Positions 8,607-16,650 of a stretch of DNA of 37,231 bases are shown here, piece by piece; within the stretch, counting starts at the first letter, position 1; every line of letters starts with the position of its first letter. The stretch comes from Flexilinea sp. Lineage in GTDB: Bacteria > Chloroflexota > Anaerolineae > Anaerolineales > Anaerolineaceae. The stretch lies in contig JAFRIR010000024.1 of NCBI GenBank assembly GCA_017432685.1, forward strand, positions 1 through 37,231, read 5' to 3'. A program made the position numbers and the translations under genes. The notes under the pieces are model-generated. The model was not told the origin of the DNA, did not search any database, and saw only the letters and a list, made by a program, of their open reading frames with translations.

Positions 8607-9725
8607 ATGAAGAAATTTGTCGTGTTGCTTTTGGCTCTGACCATGCTTTGCGGCGTAGTCGCCTCCGCTTCTGCGGATGACAAAATTAAAATCGGTATCT
8701 CCATCTGGAGCTCCACCGATACCCTCGGCAGCGAAGTAAAGCGCCTCATTGACGCCGCTGCTGAAGCTCTGGACGTTGAAACCCAGTGGGTCGACCAGGC
8801 TCACATCTCTGAGCAGGTTACCGCTTCCGCTGAAACCCTGGCTCTGGCCGATTGCGATGGTATCATCATCTGCAACTCCGCTTCCGCTGAAATGGGTTCC
8901 GTCATCAAGACCGCTGACGAAAACGAAATGTATGTTGCTCAGTTCTTCCGTGTGATCGACCCGGAAGCCAACCCGGACGAATACGCCCAGGCTTCATCCT
9001 CCCCGTACTATGTCGGTGCAGTTCATGAATCCGAATTCGACAATGGTAAGACTCTGGTCACCAAACTCGGTGAAAAGGGCTGCCGCAAGATCGGTTTGGA
9101 AGGTTGGGAACCGGGCGACGCCACATTCCTTGGCCGCTGGGCCGGTTATCAGGCCGGTGTCGAAGCCTGGAACGAAGCACATCCGGATGACCAGATGGTC
9201 ATGCTTGAACCGCAGTACGGCCGCACCACCACCGATACCGGGCGTGCCACTGCCGAAGCTATCATTCAGGCGAACCCTGATATCGACGCCCTCATCGTTG
9301 CGGGCGGCGGCGGCGACACCCTGCTGGGCGCTATCGCCGGTATCGAAGGCCTGGGCCTGACCGGCAAGATCGCTGTTGCTTCCACTGACTTCCTGCCTGA
9401 TCTGGATGTCAAGCTGGAAACCGGCGCCATGGCTGTTGAATCCGGCGGCCACTATGCTGATCCGTTCTATGCCTTCCTGATGGTCTACAATGCTATTAAG
9501 GGTAATTATGAAGTCTCTACCGATGGCTTCTATGACATGGTCTTCCCGTACATGTTCGTTGCTTCTCCGGAAGACTACGCCGATTACGGCGCTTACTTCA
9601 CCGGCACCGAACTGCCGTACTATGCAGACGAAATCAAGGCTCTGGCTGAACTTCCGTACGAAGATCTGGCCGCTGCCTGCGCTTCTCTTTCTGTTGAAGA
9701 CGTTGTGGCCCGCCACGCGAAATAA
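8607..9725 (+). CDS. Sugar ABC transporter substrate-binding protein (second system)
   Basis: A 372-residue exported receptor of the type 1 periplasmic-binding-protein family. Residues 1-24 form a Sec signal (MKKF, a hydrophobic core, then ASASA before DDK); the single early Cys is not in a lipobox, so it should be released or held by other means. The mature part starts KIKIGISIW and shows the two-lobed pattern, with a hinge near ALIVAGGGGDTLLGAIAGIEG and KIAVASTDF. It is divergent from the first receptor, and its ligand cannot be read from sequence. Codon bias is strong. AAAGGAG precedes the ATG. Two permeases and an ATPase follow. A pentose or related plant sugar is the likeliest ligand from context. 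Confidence 0.85.
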   Translation: MKKFVVLLLALTMLCGVVASASADDKIKIGISIWSSTDTLGSEVKRLIDAAAEALDVETQWVDQAHISEQVTASAETLALADCDGIIICNSASAEMGSVIKTADENEMYVAQFFRVIDPEANPDEYAQASSSPYYVGAVHESEFDNGKTLVTKLGEKGCRKIGLEGWEPGDATFLGRWAGYQAGVEAWNEAHPDDQMVMLEPQYGRTTTDTGRATAEAIIQANPDIDALIVAGGGGDTLLGAIAGIEGLGLTGKIAVASTDFLPDLDVKLETGAMAVESGGHYADPFYAFLMVYNAIKGNYEVSTDGFYDMVFPYMFVASPEDYADYGAYFTGTELPYYADEIKALAELPYEDLAAACASLSVEDVVARHAK

Positions 9726-9742
9726 GATCAAGACAAATCCTG

Positions 9743-9783
9743 AAAGGGCAGATACCGCCAGGCGCGGCGGTTCTGCCCTTTTT
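9743..9783 (+). terminator. Rho-independent terminator after second binding-protein gene
   Basis: A 9-bp outer stem (AAAGGGCAG at 9743-9751 with CTGCCCTTT at 9773-9781) encloses a 6-bp inner stem (ACCGCC/GGCGGT) and ends in TTTTT. It sits 17 bases after the stop codon, inside an apparent operon, so it should cut most transcripts after the receptor gene. Confidence 0.85.
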
Positions 9784-9792
9784 GGAAATATT

Positions 9793-9865
9793 AGGTATCA
9801 GGTGTCAGGTTTCAGGTGTCAGTATTTACACCAATAACTGATCCCTGACCCCTGACATCTGACCC
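9793..9865. repeat. Heptamer-period inverted repeat, locus B
   Basis: The left arm (9793-9820) is four 7-base units of the form AGGTNTC. The right arm (9838-9865) is four units close to CTGACCC. When the right arm is reverse-complemented, about 21 of 28 positions match the left arm, so the locus can fold as one imperfect hairpin. It lies between a terminator and the first permease gene of the second importer. Confidence 0.8.
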
Positions 9866-9882
9866 CTATAAGGAAAGTTTTC

Positions 9883-10833
9883 ATGGCTCAAAAACTGGAA
9901 AAACTTAAAAGCAGCAGGTATTACGGCTTTGTGCTGTTGCTTGCTATGCTGCTGTTTTTTTATGCTGTGTTCAAGATCCTGACTCCGAATAATTTTGGAT
10001 CTCCGGCAAATCTTTATTCATATCTGCAATCATCCATTATTTACGCTGTGGGCGGCTGCGGCCTTTATTTCATTGTTGTGATGGGGCTGTTTGACTTTGC
10101 AGTCGGTTCAAACATTGTTTTGTCTTCGATCGTAGGCGTGATCCTGGCAAAGAAATTCGGTTATGCCGGGTTTATTCTCGGCTGCCTTGGCTGCGGAACA
10201 CTGATCGGCCTGCTGATCGGTTTCCTTTACAACAAGCTGAATGTTCCTTCCATGATCGTTACCGTCGGTTTGATGCTGATTTTCGAATCTGTGGCGGTTT
10301 TTGCTGCCGGCGGTGAAAAACAGACGCTTCCGGAAAACCTGCGTTTCTTTTCCGGAGCTCCGGGGAACATCATTATTGCGCTGCTTGCCTTTGCCCTGAT
10401 GTATTTCATACTGAATTACACCAAGATCGGTACTTACTGCAATGCGATCGGCTCCAATGAATTTACCGCCAAAAACATGGGTATTGATGTGAAAAAATAC
10501 AAACTGATCGGGTTCATGCTGCTGCATTTCTTTGTCGGGATCATGGCCATTCTTTCCGTCTCTTACGGGACGACCATGACTGCTTTGACCGGTATGAGCA
10601 CCATGAGCCGCAACTTCCAGCCCCTGATGGGTACATTTTTTGGTATTGCATTCCGCAAATACGGGCAGCCGATCACTGCTATTGTCGTCGGTGAATTCAT
10701 CATTTCCATCATTTTCAATGGTTTCGTTGCTTTGGGAGCTCCAACGACGATTCAAAATGTGGTTACCGGCGGAGCGCTGCTGGTGATCGTTGCACTGACC
10801 GCACGCGGCGGTAAGGGCAGCGTGGTGAAATAA
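9883..10833 (+). CDS. Sugar ABC transporter permease (second system, first subunit)
   Basis: A 316-residue permease of the RbsC-like BPD_transp_2 family with about eight to nine hydrophobic segments. The usual GGIDLSVG signature is replaced by GLFDFAVGSNIV, which marks a divergent subgroup. The family features IGSNEFTAKNMGIDVKKYK and a C-terminal GGALLVIVALTARGGKG remain. It probably forms a heterodimeric pore with the permease at 12356. The ATG at 9883 is preceded by AAGGAAAG. The ATPase gene follows after 10 bases with a GGAG site. Confidence 0.85.
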   Translation: MAQKLEKLKSSRYYGFVLLLAMLLFFYAVFKILTPNNFGSPANLYSYLQSSIIYAVGGCGLYFIVVMGLFDFAVGSNIVLSSIVGVILAKKFGYAGFILGCLGCGTLIGLLIGFLYNKLNVPSMIVTVGLMLIFESVAVFAAGGEKQTLPENLRFFSGAPGNIIIALLAFALMYFILNYTKIGTYCNAIGSNEFTAKNMGIDVKKYKLIGFMLLHFFVGIMAILSVSYGTTMTALTGMSTMSRNFQPLMGTFFGIAFRKYGQPITAIVVGEFIISIIFNGFVALGAPTTIQNVVTGGALLVIVALTARGGKGSVVK

Positions 10834-10843
10834 GGAGACCGAT

Positions 10844-12343
10844 ATGGATAAGAAAACAATATTGGTCGCTGAGAAAATCGACAAAAAATTTGACCTTACC
10901 CATGCGGTGGATAATGTGTCACTCACCATTGCAGCAGGTGAGATTCGTGGCCTGATTGGTGAAAACGGGTCCGGGAAAAGTACTTTCTGCCAGATGCTCT
11001 GCGGTATCTACTCCATCGGTGGAGGCACCTTCACACTGGACGGGAAAGAACTGCATGTGCATAATCAGGTGGAAGCCAACAATGAAGGCATTGCGATCAT
11101 CGTCCAGGAAATGGGTACGCTGAGCGGTTTGACCGTAGCTGAGAATATCTTCCTTGGTCATGAGGAACCATTCATGAACGGTGTCGTTAAAAACACTGCT
11201 GCCATGAACAAAGAAGCACAGCGGCTTCTGAATGAATACGGATTCGGACGCATCAAAGCTGCTGCTATGATCGATCAGTATAATTTCGAGGATCGAAAAC
11301 TGATCGAGATCGTCAAAGCGACTTACTTTAAACCGAAGATCCTGGTTGTCGATGAAACCACGACCGCTCTTTCTCAGAATGGTCGTTTGGAGCTTTACAA
11401 GATCATGGATCAGGTACGTGCGGATGGGCGTTCTGTGATTTTCATCAGCCATGACCTGGGCGAAGTTCTGGAACATACGGATACGGTCACGGTTCTTCGG
11501 GACGGCGAATATATCGACACAGTCAACACAAAAGACGTGACAGAAGATGACCTGAAGCGTCTGATGGTAGGCCGTGAAATCGGGAATGCCTATTACCGAA
11601 CAGATTACGGGACAAAGGTGTCGAAGGAAGTTGTTTTAACTGTAAAGAATGTTACTGTTCCGAATCAGATCTCTGATGTAAGCTTTGAACTGCACAAGGG
11701 AGAGATTCTCGGATTTGGCGGTCTTTCAGAATGCGGCATGCATGAAGTCGGAAAAGCAATTTTCGGCGCTTCCTGGGATCGGGAAGGCAGCGTTACACTG
11801 GCTGACGGAACCGAGATCAACAGCATTCCGACTGCTATCAAACATTCCATTGCCTATGCGTCGAAGGACCGTGACAATGAATCCATCATTCTCAACGAAT
11901 CCATCCGCAACAACATTGTTCTGCCTTCCATTTATGATCTGGCTTTTCATAAATTGCTGAGCACAAAGAAGCTGACAAATTTTGCGCAAAAACACGCAGA
12001 GGATATGCAGACAAAGATGGGCTCTGTCCACCAGTTTGTTTCTGATCTTTCCGGTGGAAATAAACAAAAGGTCGTTCTTGCCCGCTGGCTTGGCAAAGGA
12101 TCCGACATTCTGGTGTTGGATTCCCCTACCCGTGGTATCGATGTGAAGGTCAAACAGGCTATTTATGCGCTGATGCAGGAACTGAAGGAGCAGGGAAAAT
12201 CCATCATCATGATTTCAGAAGAAATTCCGGAATTGCTTGGGATGTCAGACCGCATTTTCATCATGAAGGATGGAAAGATCAACGGCGAATTCCTGCGCAG
12301 CAAAGAGCTGAATGAAAATGATCTGATCGCAAAAATGGTCTGA
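10844..12343 (+). CDS. Sugar ABC transporter ATPase (second system, two NBDs)
   Basis: A 499-residue double-NBD ATPase of the RbsA/MglA class. NBD1 has Walker A GENGSGKST and Walker B LVVDETTTAL, but its signature region reads YNFEDRKLIEI instead of LSxGxxQ. NBD2 lacks a normal Walker A (GLSECGMHE), keeps LSGGNKQK, and has LVLDSPTRGID, where the usual catalytic Glu is Ser. The single competent site would therefore be NBD1 Walker A/B facing the NBD2 signature, as known for RbsA-type proteins, while the second site is even more degraded than in the first importer. Start ATG 10844 has GGAG upstream; the next permease follows after 12 bases. Confidence 0.9.
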   Translation: MDKKTILVAEKIDKKFDLTHAVDNVSLTIAAGEIRGLIGENGSGKSTFCQMLCGIYSIGGGTFTLDGKELHVHNQVEANNEGIAIIVQEMGTLSGLTVAENIFLGHEEPFMNGVVKNTAAMNKEAQRLLNEYGFGRIKAAAMIDQYNFEDRKLIEIVKATYFKPKILVVDETTTALSQNGRLELYKIMDQVRADGRSVIFISHDLGEVLEHTDTVTVLRDGEYIDTVNTKDVTEDDLKRLMVGREIGNAYYRTDYGTKVSKEVVLTVKNVTVPNQISDVSFELHKGEILGFGGLSECGMHEVGKAIFGASWDREGSVTLADGTEINSIPTAIKHSIAYASKDRDNESIILNESIRNNIVLPSIYDLAFHKLLSTKKLTNFAQKHAEDMQTKMGSVHQFVSDLSGGNKQKVVLARWLGKGSDILVLDSPTRGIDVKVKQAIYALMQELKEQGKSIIMISEEIPELLGMSDRIFIMKDGKINGEFLRSKELNENDLIAKMV

Positions 12344-12355
12344 GGAGCGTACAAG

Positions 12356-13327
12356 ATGGAAAATATCAAAACAAATAACAATACAAAAACAAAGCTCCGT
12401 GCATTTTTCAGCGGAGATCAATTCAAGGCGCTGTTGCCGTTTATCGGCCTGGTGGTGATCGTTGTCGGCATGAACATCCTTACCGGTGGCAAGATCCTGA
12501 CCCCGAAGCGGCTGCGTTTGCTGCTTTCTCAGGTTTACTATCCGGCAATCGTAGCTACAGGCGTATTCTTTATCATGACATTGGGCTCCATTGACTTCAC
12601 GGAGGGCTCAACGCTTGGTGTTGCTTCGATCGTTGTCAGTATGCTTTCATTCAAAAGCATTCCTCTGGCGATCATCGGCGGCATTTTGACCGGCGCTGCC
12701 ATCGGAGCAGTCAACGGTTTCTTCCATGTGAAATTCCGCCTGCCAAGCTTCATTGTCACCATTTGTACGATGTACCTGTTCCGTGGTGTATGTGCCTATT
12801 TGACAACGGAAACAGCCCAGCCAGCCAGTGCAGCCATCAAAGCCCTGGACTCAAACGGCTTGAAAATCGCCATCACCGTTGGGGTTCTGTTGATTGGATT
12901 CTTCTATTTCCATTTTACCCATATCGGAAACGATATCAAAGCAATCGGGTCCGGTGAGACTGCTGCCCGCTTCTCCGGTGTCCGAACCGACCTGGTGAAA
13001 TTTCTGGTATTCGTACAGGCGGGTGCACTGACCGGTCTGGCAGCATTTGTAAACGTCATCAAAGTCGGTTCTATTACCTCCACAGCAGGCAATCAGCTGG
13101 AGACCCAGATTCTGATTTCCCTGGTGCTGGGCGGACTGCCGATTACCGGTGGGGCGAAGGTGCGCTTCTCAAACATCATCGTAGGTACGCTGATGTACAC
13201 GGTGTTGAATAACGGTCTGGTGATGATGGGGTACGATTCCGCGACCCAGCAGCTCATCAAGGGTGTGATTTTCCTGATCTTTGTTGCCTTGACCATCGAC
13301 CGCAAAGCCTTGAAGGTCATCAAATAG
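12356..13327 (+). CDS. Sugar ABC transporter permease (second system, second subunit)
   Basis: A 323-residue inner-membrane permease of the RbsC-like family. After a cytoplasmic N-terminus rich in Asn, Thr and Lys come about eight to nine membrane segments. The GGIDLSVG signature is altered to GSIDFTEGST, and the ATPase-contact loop reads GNQLETQILISLVLGGLPITGG. GAGG precedes the ATG, 12 bases after the ATPase stop. It is the last gene of the second importer and is followed by a strong terminator. The two divergent permease signatures suggest the pair co-evolved for a ligand different from that of the first importer. Confidence 0.87.
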   Translation: MENIKTNNNTKTKLRAFFSGDQFKALLPFIGLVVIVVGMNILTGGKILTPKRLRLLLSQVYYPAIVATGVFFIMTLGSIDFTEGSTLGVASIVVSMLSFKSIPLAIIGGILTGAAIGAVNGFFHVKFRLPSFIVTICTMYLFRGVCAYLTTETAQPASAAIKALDSNGLKIAITVGVLLIGFFYFHFTHIGNDIKAIGSGETAARFSGVRTDLVKFLVFVQAGALTGLAAFVNVIKVGSITSTAGNQLETQILISLVLGGLPITGGAKVRFSNIIVGTLMYTVLNNGLVMMGYDSATQQLIKGVIFLIFVALTIDRKALKVIK

Positions 13328-13343
13328 AGATAAAATGGTTATA

Positions 13344-13379
13344 GATGAAGGGTGATAAATGATCGCCCTTCATCTTTTT
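13344..13379 (+). terminator. Rho-independent terminator closing the sugar island
   Basis: A 13-bp stem (13344-13356 with 13362-13374, one T-G pair), a 5-nt loop AAATG and a TTTTT run. It lies 16 bases after the last permease gene. Confidence 0.9.
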
Positions 13380-13389
13380 GCATTAAAAT

Positions 13390-13419
13390 TTGCTTTTCCC
13401 CCGGCAGTTACAGTAAAAT
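13390..13419 (+). promoter_or_regulatory. Possible promoter of the TlpA-like gene
   Basis: TTGCTT (13390-13395), an 18-base spacer, then TAAAAT (13414-13419). It lies between the terminator and the next ATG at 13440, leaving a leader of about 15 bases with no clear ribosome binding site. Confidence 0.4.
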
Positions 13420-13439
13420 AATTTGTATAAAGCCTGTAT

Positions 13440-14192
13440 ATGTGTAAATATATTTCGTTCACACTTCTGATTCTTATTCTCAGCGTAACCGGTGCATGGG
13501 GTCAATCTATGCCCTTAGATGGGTTTACGAATTATCGCGGCGAAACACAAACAATGCCTGACGGAAACTTTCATGTTGATTCCGGATTGGTTTTACCGCT
13601 GCCCCGGGAAAATTATGATGCGCTCCTGAACGCTGTTTCAGAATATGTTAATGACGGGAAGCTTTCTGAAGAAGATTATGATAGGTTTTGCACGAGTCTC
13701 ACAGAGTGTACGCCGAAAAATCCTTTTTATCATCCTGTTTTCCCGGTAAATAATGATCGTTCCGGTGGGACAAATTTCTTCGTTACGACTGACTTGAAGG
13801 GCAACACGGTCCGGAGTGATTCACTCTTTGCCGGTTACAAGGTTACGATGCTCAACATTTGGGATACCACCTGTGCGGCCTGCATTACGGAGATGCCTGC
13901 TTTAGAAAAATTCAGCCATGAATTGGAAGAAAAAGGCGGGCAGCTGGTTGGGCTGGTTTATACCGCGGACGATCCGGATCTTGAAGCTGAGGCAAAAGAC
14001 ATCGTTGATGACCTGGAACTGACTTTTACCAATCTTCTGCCGACGGACGAGATCAAAGCGCTGTTTCCTGTACAATCGTTCCCGACCACCTTCTTTTTCA
14101 ATGGAAAAGGTGAATTGATCGGTGACCCGGTCATGGGCGCAAGGATGGACCAATACAGGACAAGAGTGGATGAATTTTTGTCGGAACGATAA
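13440..14192 (+). CDS. Exported TlpA/ResA-like thioredoxin-fold protein
   Basis: A 250-residue protein with an N-terminal signal peptide (about residues 1-21, ending AWG before QS) and a C-terminal thioredoxin-like domain. The redox motif is CAAC at residues 145-148 in NIWDTTCAACITEMP. The cis-proline loop is FPTTFFF, followed by GKGELIG. The domain probably reduces or exchanges disulfides outside the cytoplasm, as TlpA/ResA proteins do. Residues 25-110 match no family I recognise and include two further Cys (84 and 90). It stands alone, with its own possible promoter and no strong Shine-Dalgarno site. Its partner is unknown. Confidence 0.75.
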   Translation: MCKYISFTLLILILSVTGAWGQSMPLDGFTNYRGETQTMPDGNFHVDSGLVLPLPRENYDALLNAVSEYVNDGKLSEEDYDRFCTSLTECTPKNPFYHPVFPVNNDRSGGTNFFVTTDLKGNTVRSDSLFAGYKVTMLNIWDTTCAACITEMPALEKFSHELEEKGGQLVGLVYTADDPDLEAEAKDIVDDLELTFTNLLPTDEIKALFPVQSFPTTFFFNGKGELIGDPVMGARMDQYRTRVDEFLSER

Positions 14193-14260
14193 GATAAAGA
14201 GGAATGTAATGAAATAGGCGCTAATCGATCGAGGATCAAAAGACTGATTTCATACACCCT

Positions 14261-14309
14261 GTTTCCTAAACCTGTAACCTGATTCCTAATTCCTAATTCC
14301 TAATTTCTA
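14261..14309. repeat. Heptamer-period repeat, locus C
   Basis: Seven consecutive 7-base units. The first three vary (GTTTCCT, AAACCTG, TAACCTG), then ATTCCTA occurs three times and ATTTCTA once. It lies between the convergent TlpA-like and phosphatase genes. The last codons and the stop of the phosphatase gene (from 14293) are inside it. No complementary second arm was found. Confidence 0.75.
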
Positions 14310-16383
14310 ATTTTTCTGTGCCTTTCCAGGTGAATCCCAGCATCGTGATGTCATCAAACTGGTCTGCTTTGCCTACAAAATCGCTGATATCTTTCCGGAC
14401 ATCCGGCAGGATGATTTCCATCGGTTTCTCTTTATCACGATTCAGAATCTGCAGCATCCGCTGATCTCCGTATTGCTCGACCAGTTCATTGATTGCCTCC
14501 GGGACCCCGTCCGTATAAACGAACAGTCTGTCTCCCGGCTGCAGCTGAAGCTCATACTCCTTTGCACGGATGCCCGGCATGGCTGCCAGGGCGAGCGAGT
14601 GCTTATCCTTCAGCAGTTCAAATTCGCCCCCGGAACGCATCAGTGCAGGGTATTCGTGCCCGGCATTGGCGCATTGCATGAGACCGGTTTCGAGGTCAAT
14701 GATCCCAATCCAGGCTGTGACGAACATTTCCGCGTCATTCCCTTCACAAAGTGTGTTGTTCACCTGATAAAAGATCTCAGCCGGGGATTTTCCTTCTTCA
14801 GCGACACTGCGGATAGCTGTTTTGCTGCGCATCATGAACAGTGATGCAGGGATGCCTTTCCCGGAGACATCTGCGATCACGAGGACAAACTTATTTTTAT
14901 CGGTAAAGAAGAAATCATAAAAGTCACCGCCAACCTCTTTAGCGGGGTCCATCGTGGCGTAGATCTCAAAATCATTACGGGGAAATACAAAGTTTTTAGG
15001 CAGGGCTGAATCCTGGATCGTGTAAGCCAGTTCCAGTTCTTCCTCATAACGTTTTTCCGCAGCATCAATATAGCCCTTCAAAACATCGACCGTCTGGTTG
15101 ATATCATCGGATAGCGAAGCAAATTCGGAAGAGCTGCGGACAGTAACGATCTCATTGAGGTTGCCTTTGGTGATCTTATTCAGAGACTCATTCACCATAT
15201 TAAGGTTATTTACCACCAGTTCCTGGACCAGGAACGAGATCAGGATATAGACCCCCGCAAGCAGAAGAATATCCGCGTATGTGGTTTCGAGTGACTGGAT
15301 GTTGCGTTCTTCGTAAACTTCATCCATTGGGATCATGGTCAGGAGTGTCATGCCGTCATCCAGCAGCTCCGCTTTACAGACGGACTCGATGTTGAAAAAG
15401 GTCGCTTTGAAAATCTCCTTCGAAAGATTCTGCTGGATCAGTTCAATTTGAGGGTTCGGCAGGCTGAAGTTTTTGTGATTCCCTTCGATAATGGTGCCGT
15501 TTGGTTTGATGATGTCGAAGGTTCCGGCGCTTCCGTTTGAAACAAAATAAAGTGTATCTGATCTGTGTTCGTTGTCTTCCAGCTTGTTGTAGGCCTTTAT
15601 GATATTGCTGCTTTTTAATGCTAATGAATCACGGGCATTTTGATCAGCTTTTTGACTTTGGGTCATGAAGGAAAAGGCAAAGTTGAAAGCAAAAATGATT
15701 ATCAGCGCGATAAACAGACGGCGCTGAAAACGATCGGCAACATGGTATTCCTCTTCAGCGTGATGTTTGAACGGGTTCTTCCACTCACCGGACAGCACCT
15801 GTAGCCAGATAGATGAAATGCATAATCCCAGACCGGTGAAGATGATCATCGGATAAGAACAGATTTGAACCACGTAATACGCCATTTTCATGTCGGATCT
15901 GTGGGTGATGAGTACCACATACATGTGGAAGACTTCCATGACTGCACCCATGAACAGGGCATAAACCGGAGCAGGCTTTTTCCGTTTAAAGATGAAAATA
16001 TTTAAAAACGCAGCCAGGAAACCGGCAAGACAGGTTGAAACGCTGCAGGCGATACGGGTATAGGACCCGATTCCCCAATATGTCCCGGCTATATAGCGTT
16101 CGATGCCGCCGATGAGCCCTGCGATGATGCCGGAAATCGGGTGAAAAAAAAGTCCCGCTGCCAGAGGCCCGATATCACGGACGTTCAGCAGCATGTGCAC
16201 ATAATTTACCGCGAAATGCGTTGAGAGAATACTGCAAATTCCATATATCAGTCCGATGCCGATGATCAATGCCGGAGTCCATTTTTTGTCTTTTGTTTTT
16301 TTCCAGAGAAAAACCGTCAGAAGAATATAAAGCATGGTGACTGCTGACATTTTCAGGATCATTGTGAAAACATTTGTATCCAT
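14293..16383 (-). CDS. LytS-type 5TM sensor with HAMP and SpoIIE-like PP2C phosphatase
   Basis: A membrane serine/threonine phosphatase of 696 residues. The N-terminus has about six hydrophobic segments, including the 5TMR-LYT signature NVRDIGPLAAGLFFHPISG. An extracellular sensing region lies between two further membrane spans, followed by a HAMP-like segment and coiled coil. The C-terminal PP2C/SpoIIE domain (about residues 480-690) keeps the metal aspartates in EVGGDFYDFF and FDDITMLGF, with DVSGKGIPASLFM between them. Such enzymes usually act on anti-sigma-factor antagonists, but no such gene is nearby. I chose the ATG at 16383 because AAAGAGAG precedes it; the frame is open further upstream without a site. 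The last residues are encoded by a heptamer repeat. Confidence 0.88.
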   Translation of the reverse strand: MDTNVFTMILKMSAVTMLYILLTVFLWKKTKDKKWTPALIIGIGLIYGICSILSTHFAVNYVHMLLNVRDIGPLAAGLFFHPISGIIAGLIGGIERYIAGTYWGIGSYTRIACSVSTCLAGFLAAFLNIFIFKRKKPAPVYALFMGAVMEVFHMYVVLITHRSDMKMAYYVVQICSYPMIIFTGLGLCISSIWLQVLSGEWKNPFKHHAEEEYHVADRFQRRLFIALIIIFAFNFAFSFMTQSQKADQNARDSLALKSSNIIKAYNKLEDNEHRSDTLYFVSNGSAGTFDIIKPNGTIIEGNHKNFSLPNPQIELIQQNLSKEIFKATFFNIESVCKAELLDDGMTLLTMIPMDEVYEERNIQSLETTYADILLLAGVYILISFLVQELVVNNLNMVNESLNKITKGNLNEIVTVRSSSEFASLSDDINQTVDVLKGYIDAAEKRYEEELELAYTIQDSALPKNFVFPRNDFEIYATMDPAKEVGGDFYDFFFTDKNKFVLVIADVSGKGIPASLFMMRSKTAIRSVAEEGKSPAEIFYQVNNTLCEGNDAEMFVTAWIGIIDLETGLMQCANAGHEYPALMRSGGEFELLKDKHSLALAAMPGIRAKEYELQLQPGDRLFVYTDGVPEAINELVEQYGDQRMLQILNRDKEKPMEIILPDVRKDISDFVGKADQFDDITMLGFTWKGTEKLEIRN

Positions 16384-16503
16384 AAGTCTCTCTTTCACTG
16401 TCGTCATTCCGTATTTGTTTTTAATTCGGGGCGGATATCTTGATATTATCGCTTCAGAATGTATGCTGTTAATATTTCCATTTCCAAATTCTACCCAAAT
16501 ACT

Positions 16504-16509
16504 ATTATA
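16504..16509 (-). promoter_or_regulatory. Possible -10 box of the phosphatase gene
   Basis: A perfect TATAAT on the - strand, about 120 bases upstream of the chosen start. No convincing -35 is visible at 17-18 bases. Confidence 0.3.
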
Positions 16510-16593
16510 TCTAAAATGCAAGCTTCAGACATGAATTATTGCCATTTACAATACTGTTGGCTTATTGCCAATAATACTGAAAAATGGTAAAAT

Positions 16594-16599
16594 TATAAT
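16594..16599 (+). promoter_or_regulatory. Possible -10 box of the REC-PAS-GGDEF gene
   Basis: A perfect TATAAT about 50 bases before the ATG at 16651, in the divergent intergenic region. The best upstream hexamer (TTGCCA at 16565-16570) has a 23-base spacer, too long for a standard promoter. A small TTGGC-TTATT-GCCAA dyad overlaps that hexamer and could bind a regulator. Confidence 0.35.
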
Positions 16600-16650
16600 G
16601 AGGTGTAAATTAAAACAGTCCATGCAGGCTTTCTAAAGAGGGGGAATAAT

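Noticed and set aside
16384-16521. Longer N-terminus for the PP2C phosphatase
   Set aside because: The extra 46 residues are polar, lack a ribosome binding site and precede a normal membrane start; ATG 16383 has AAAGAGAG upstream.
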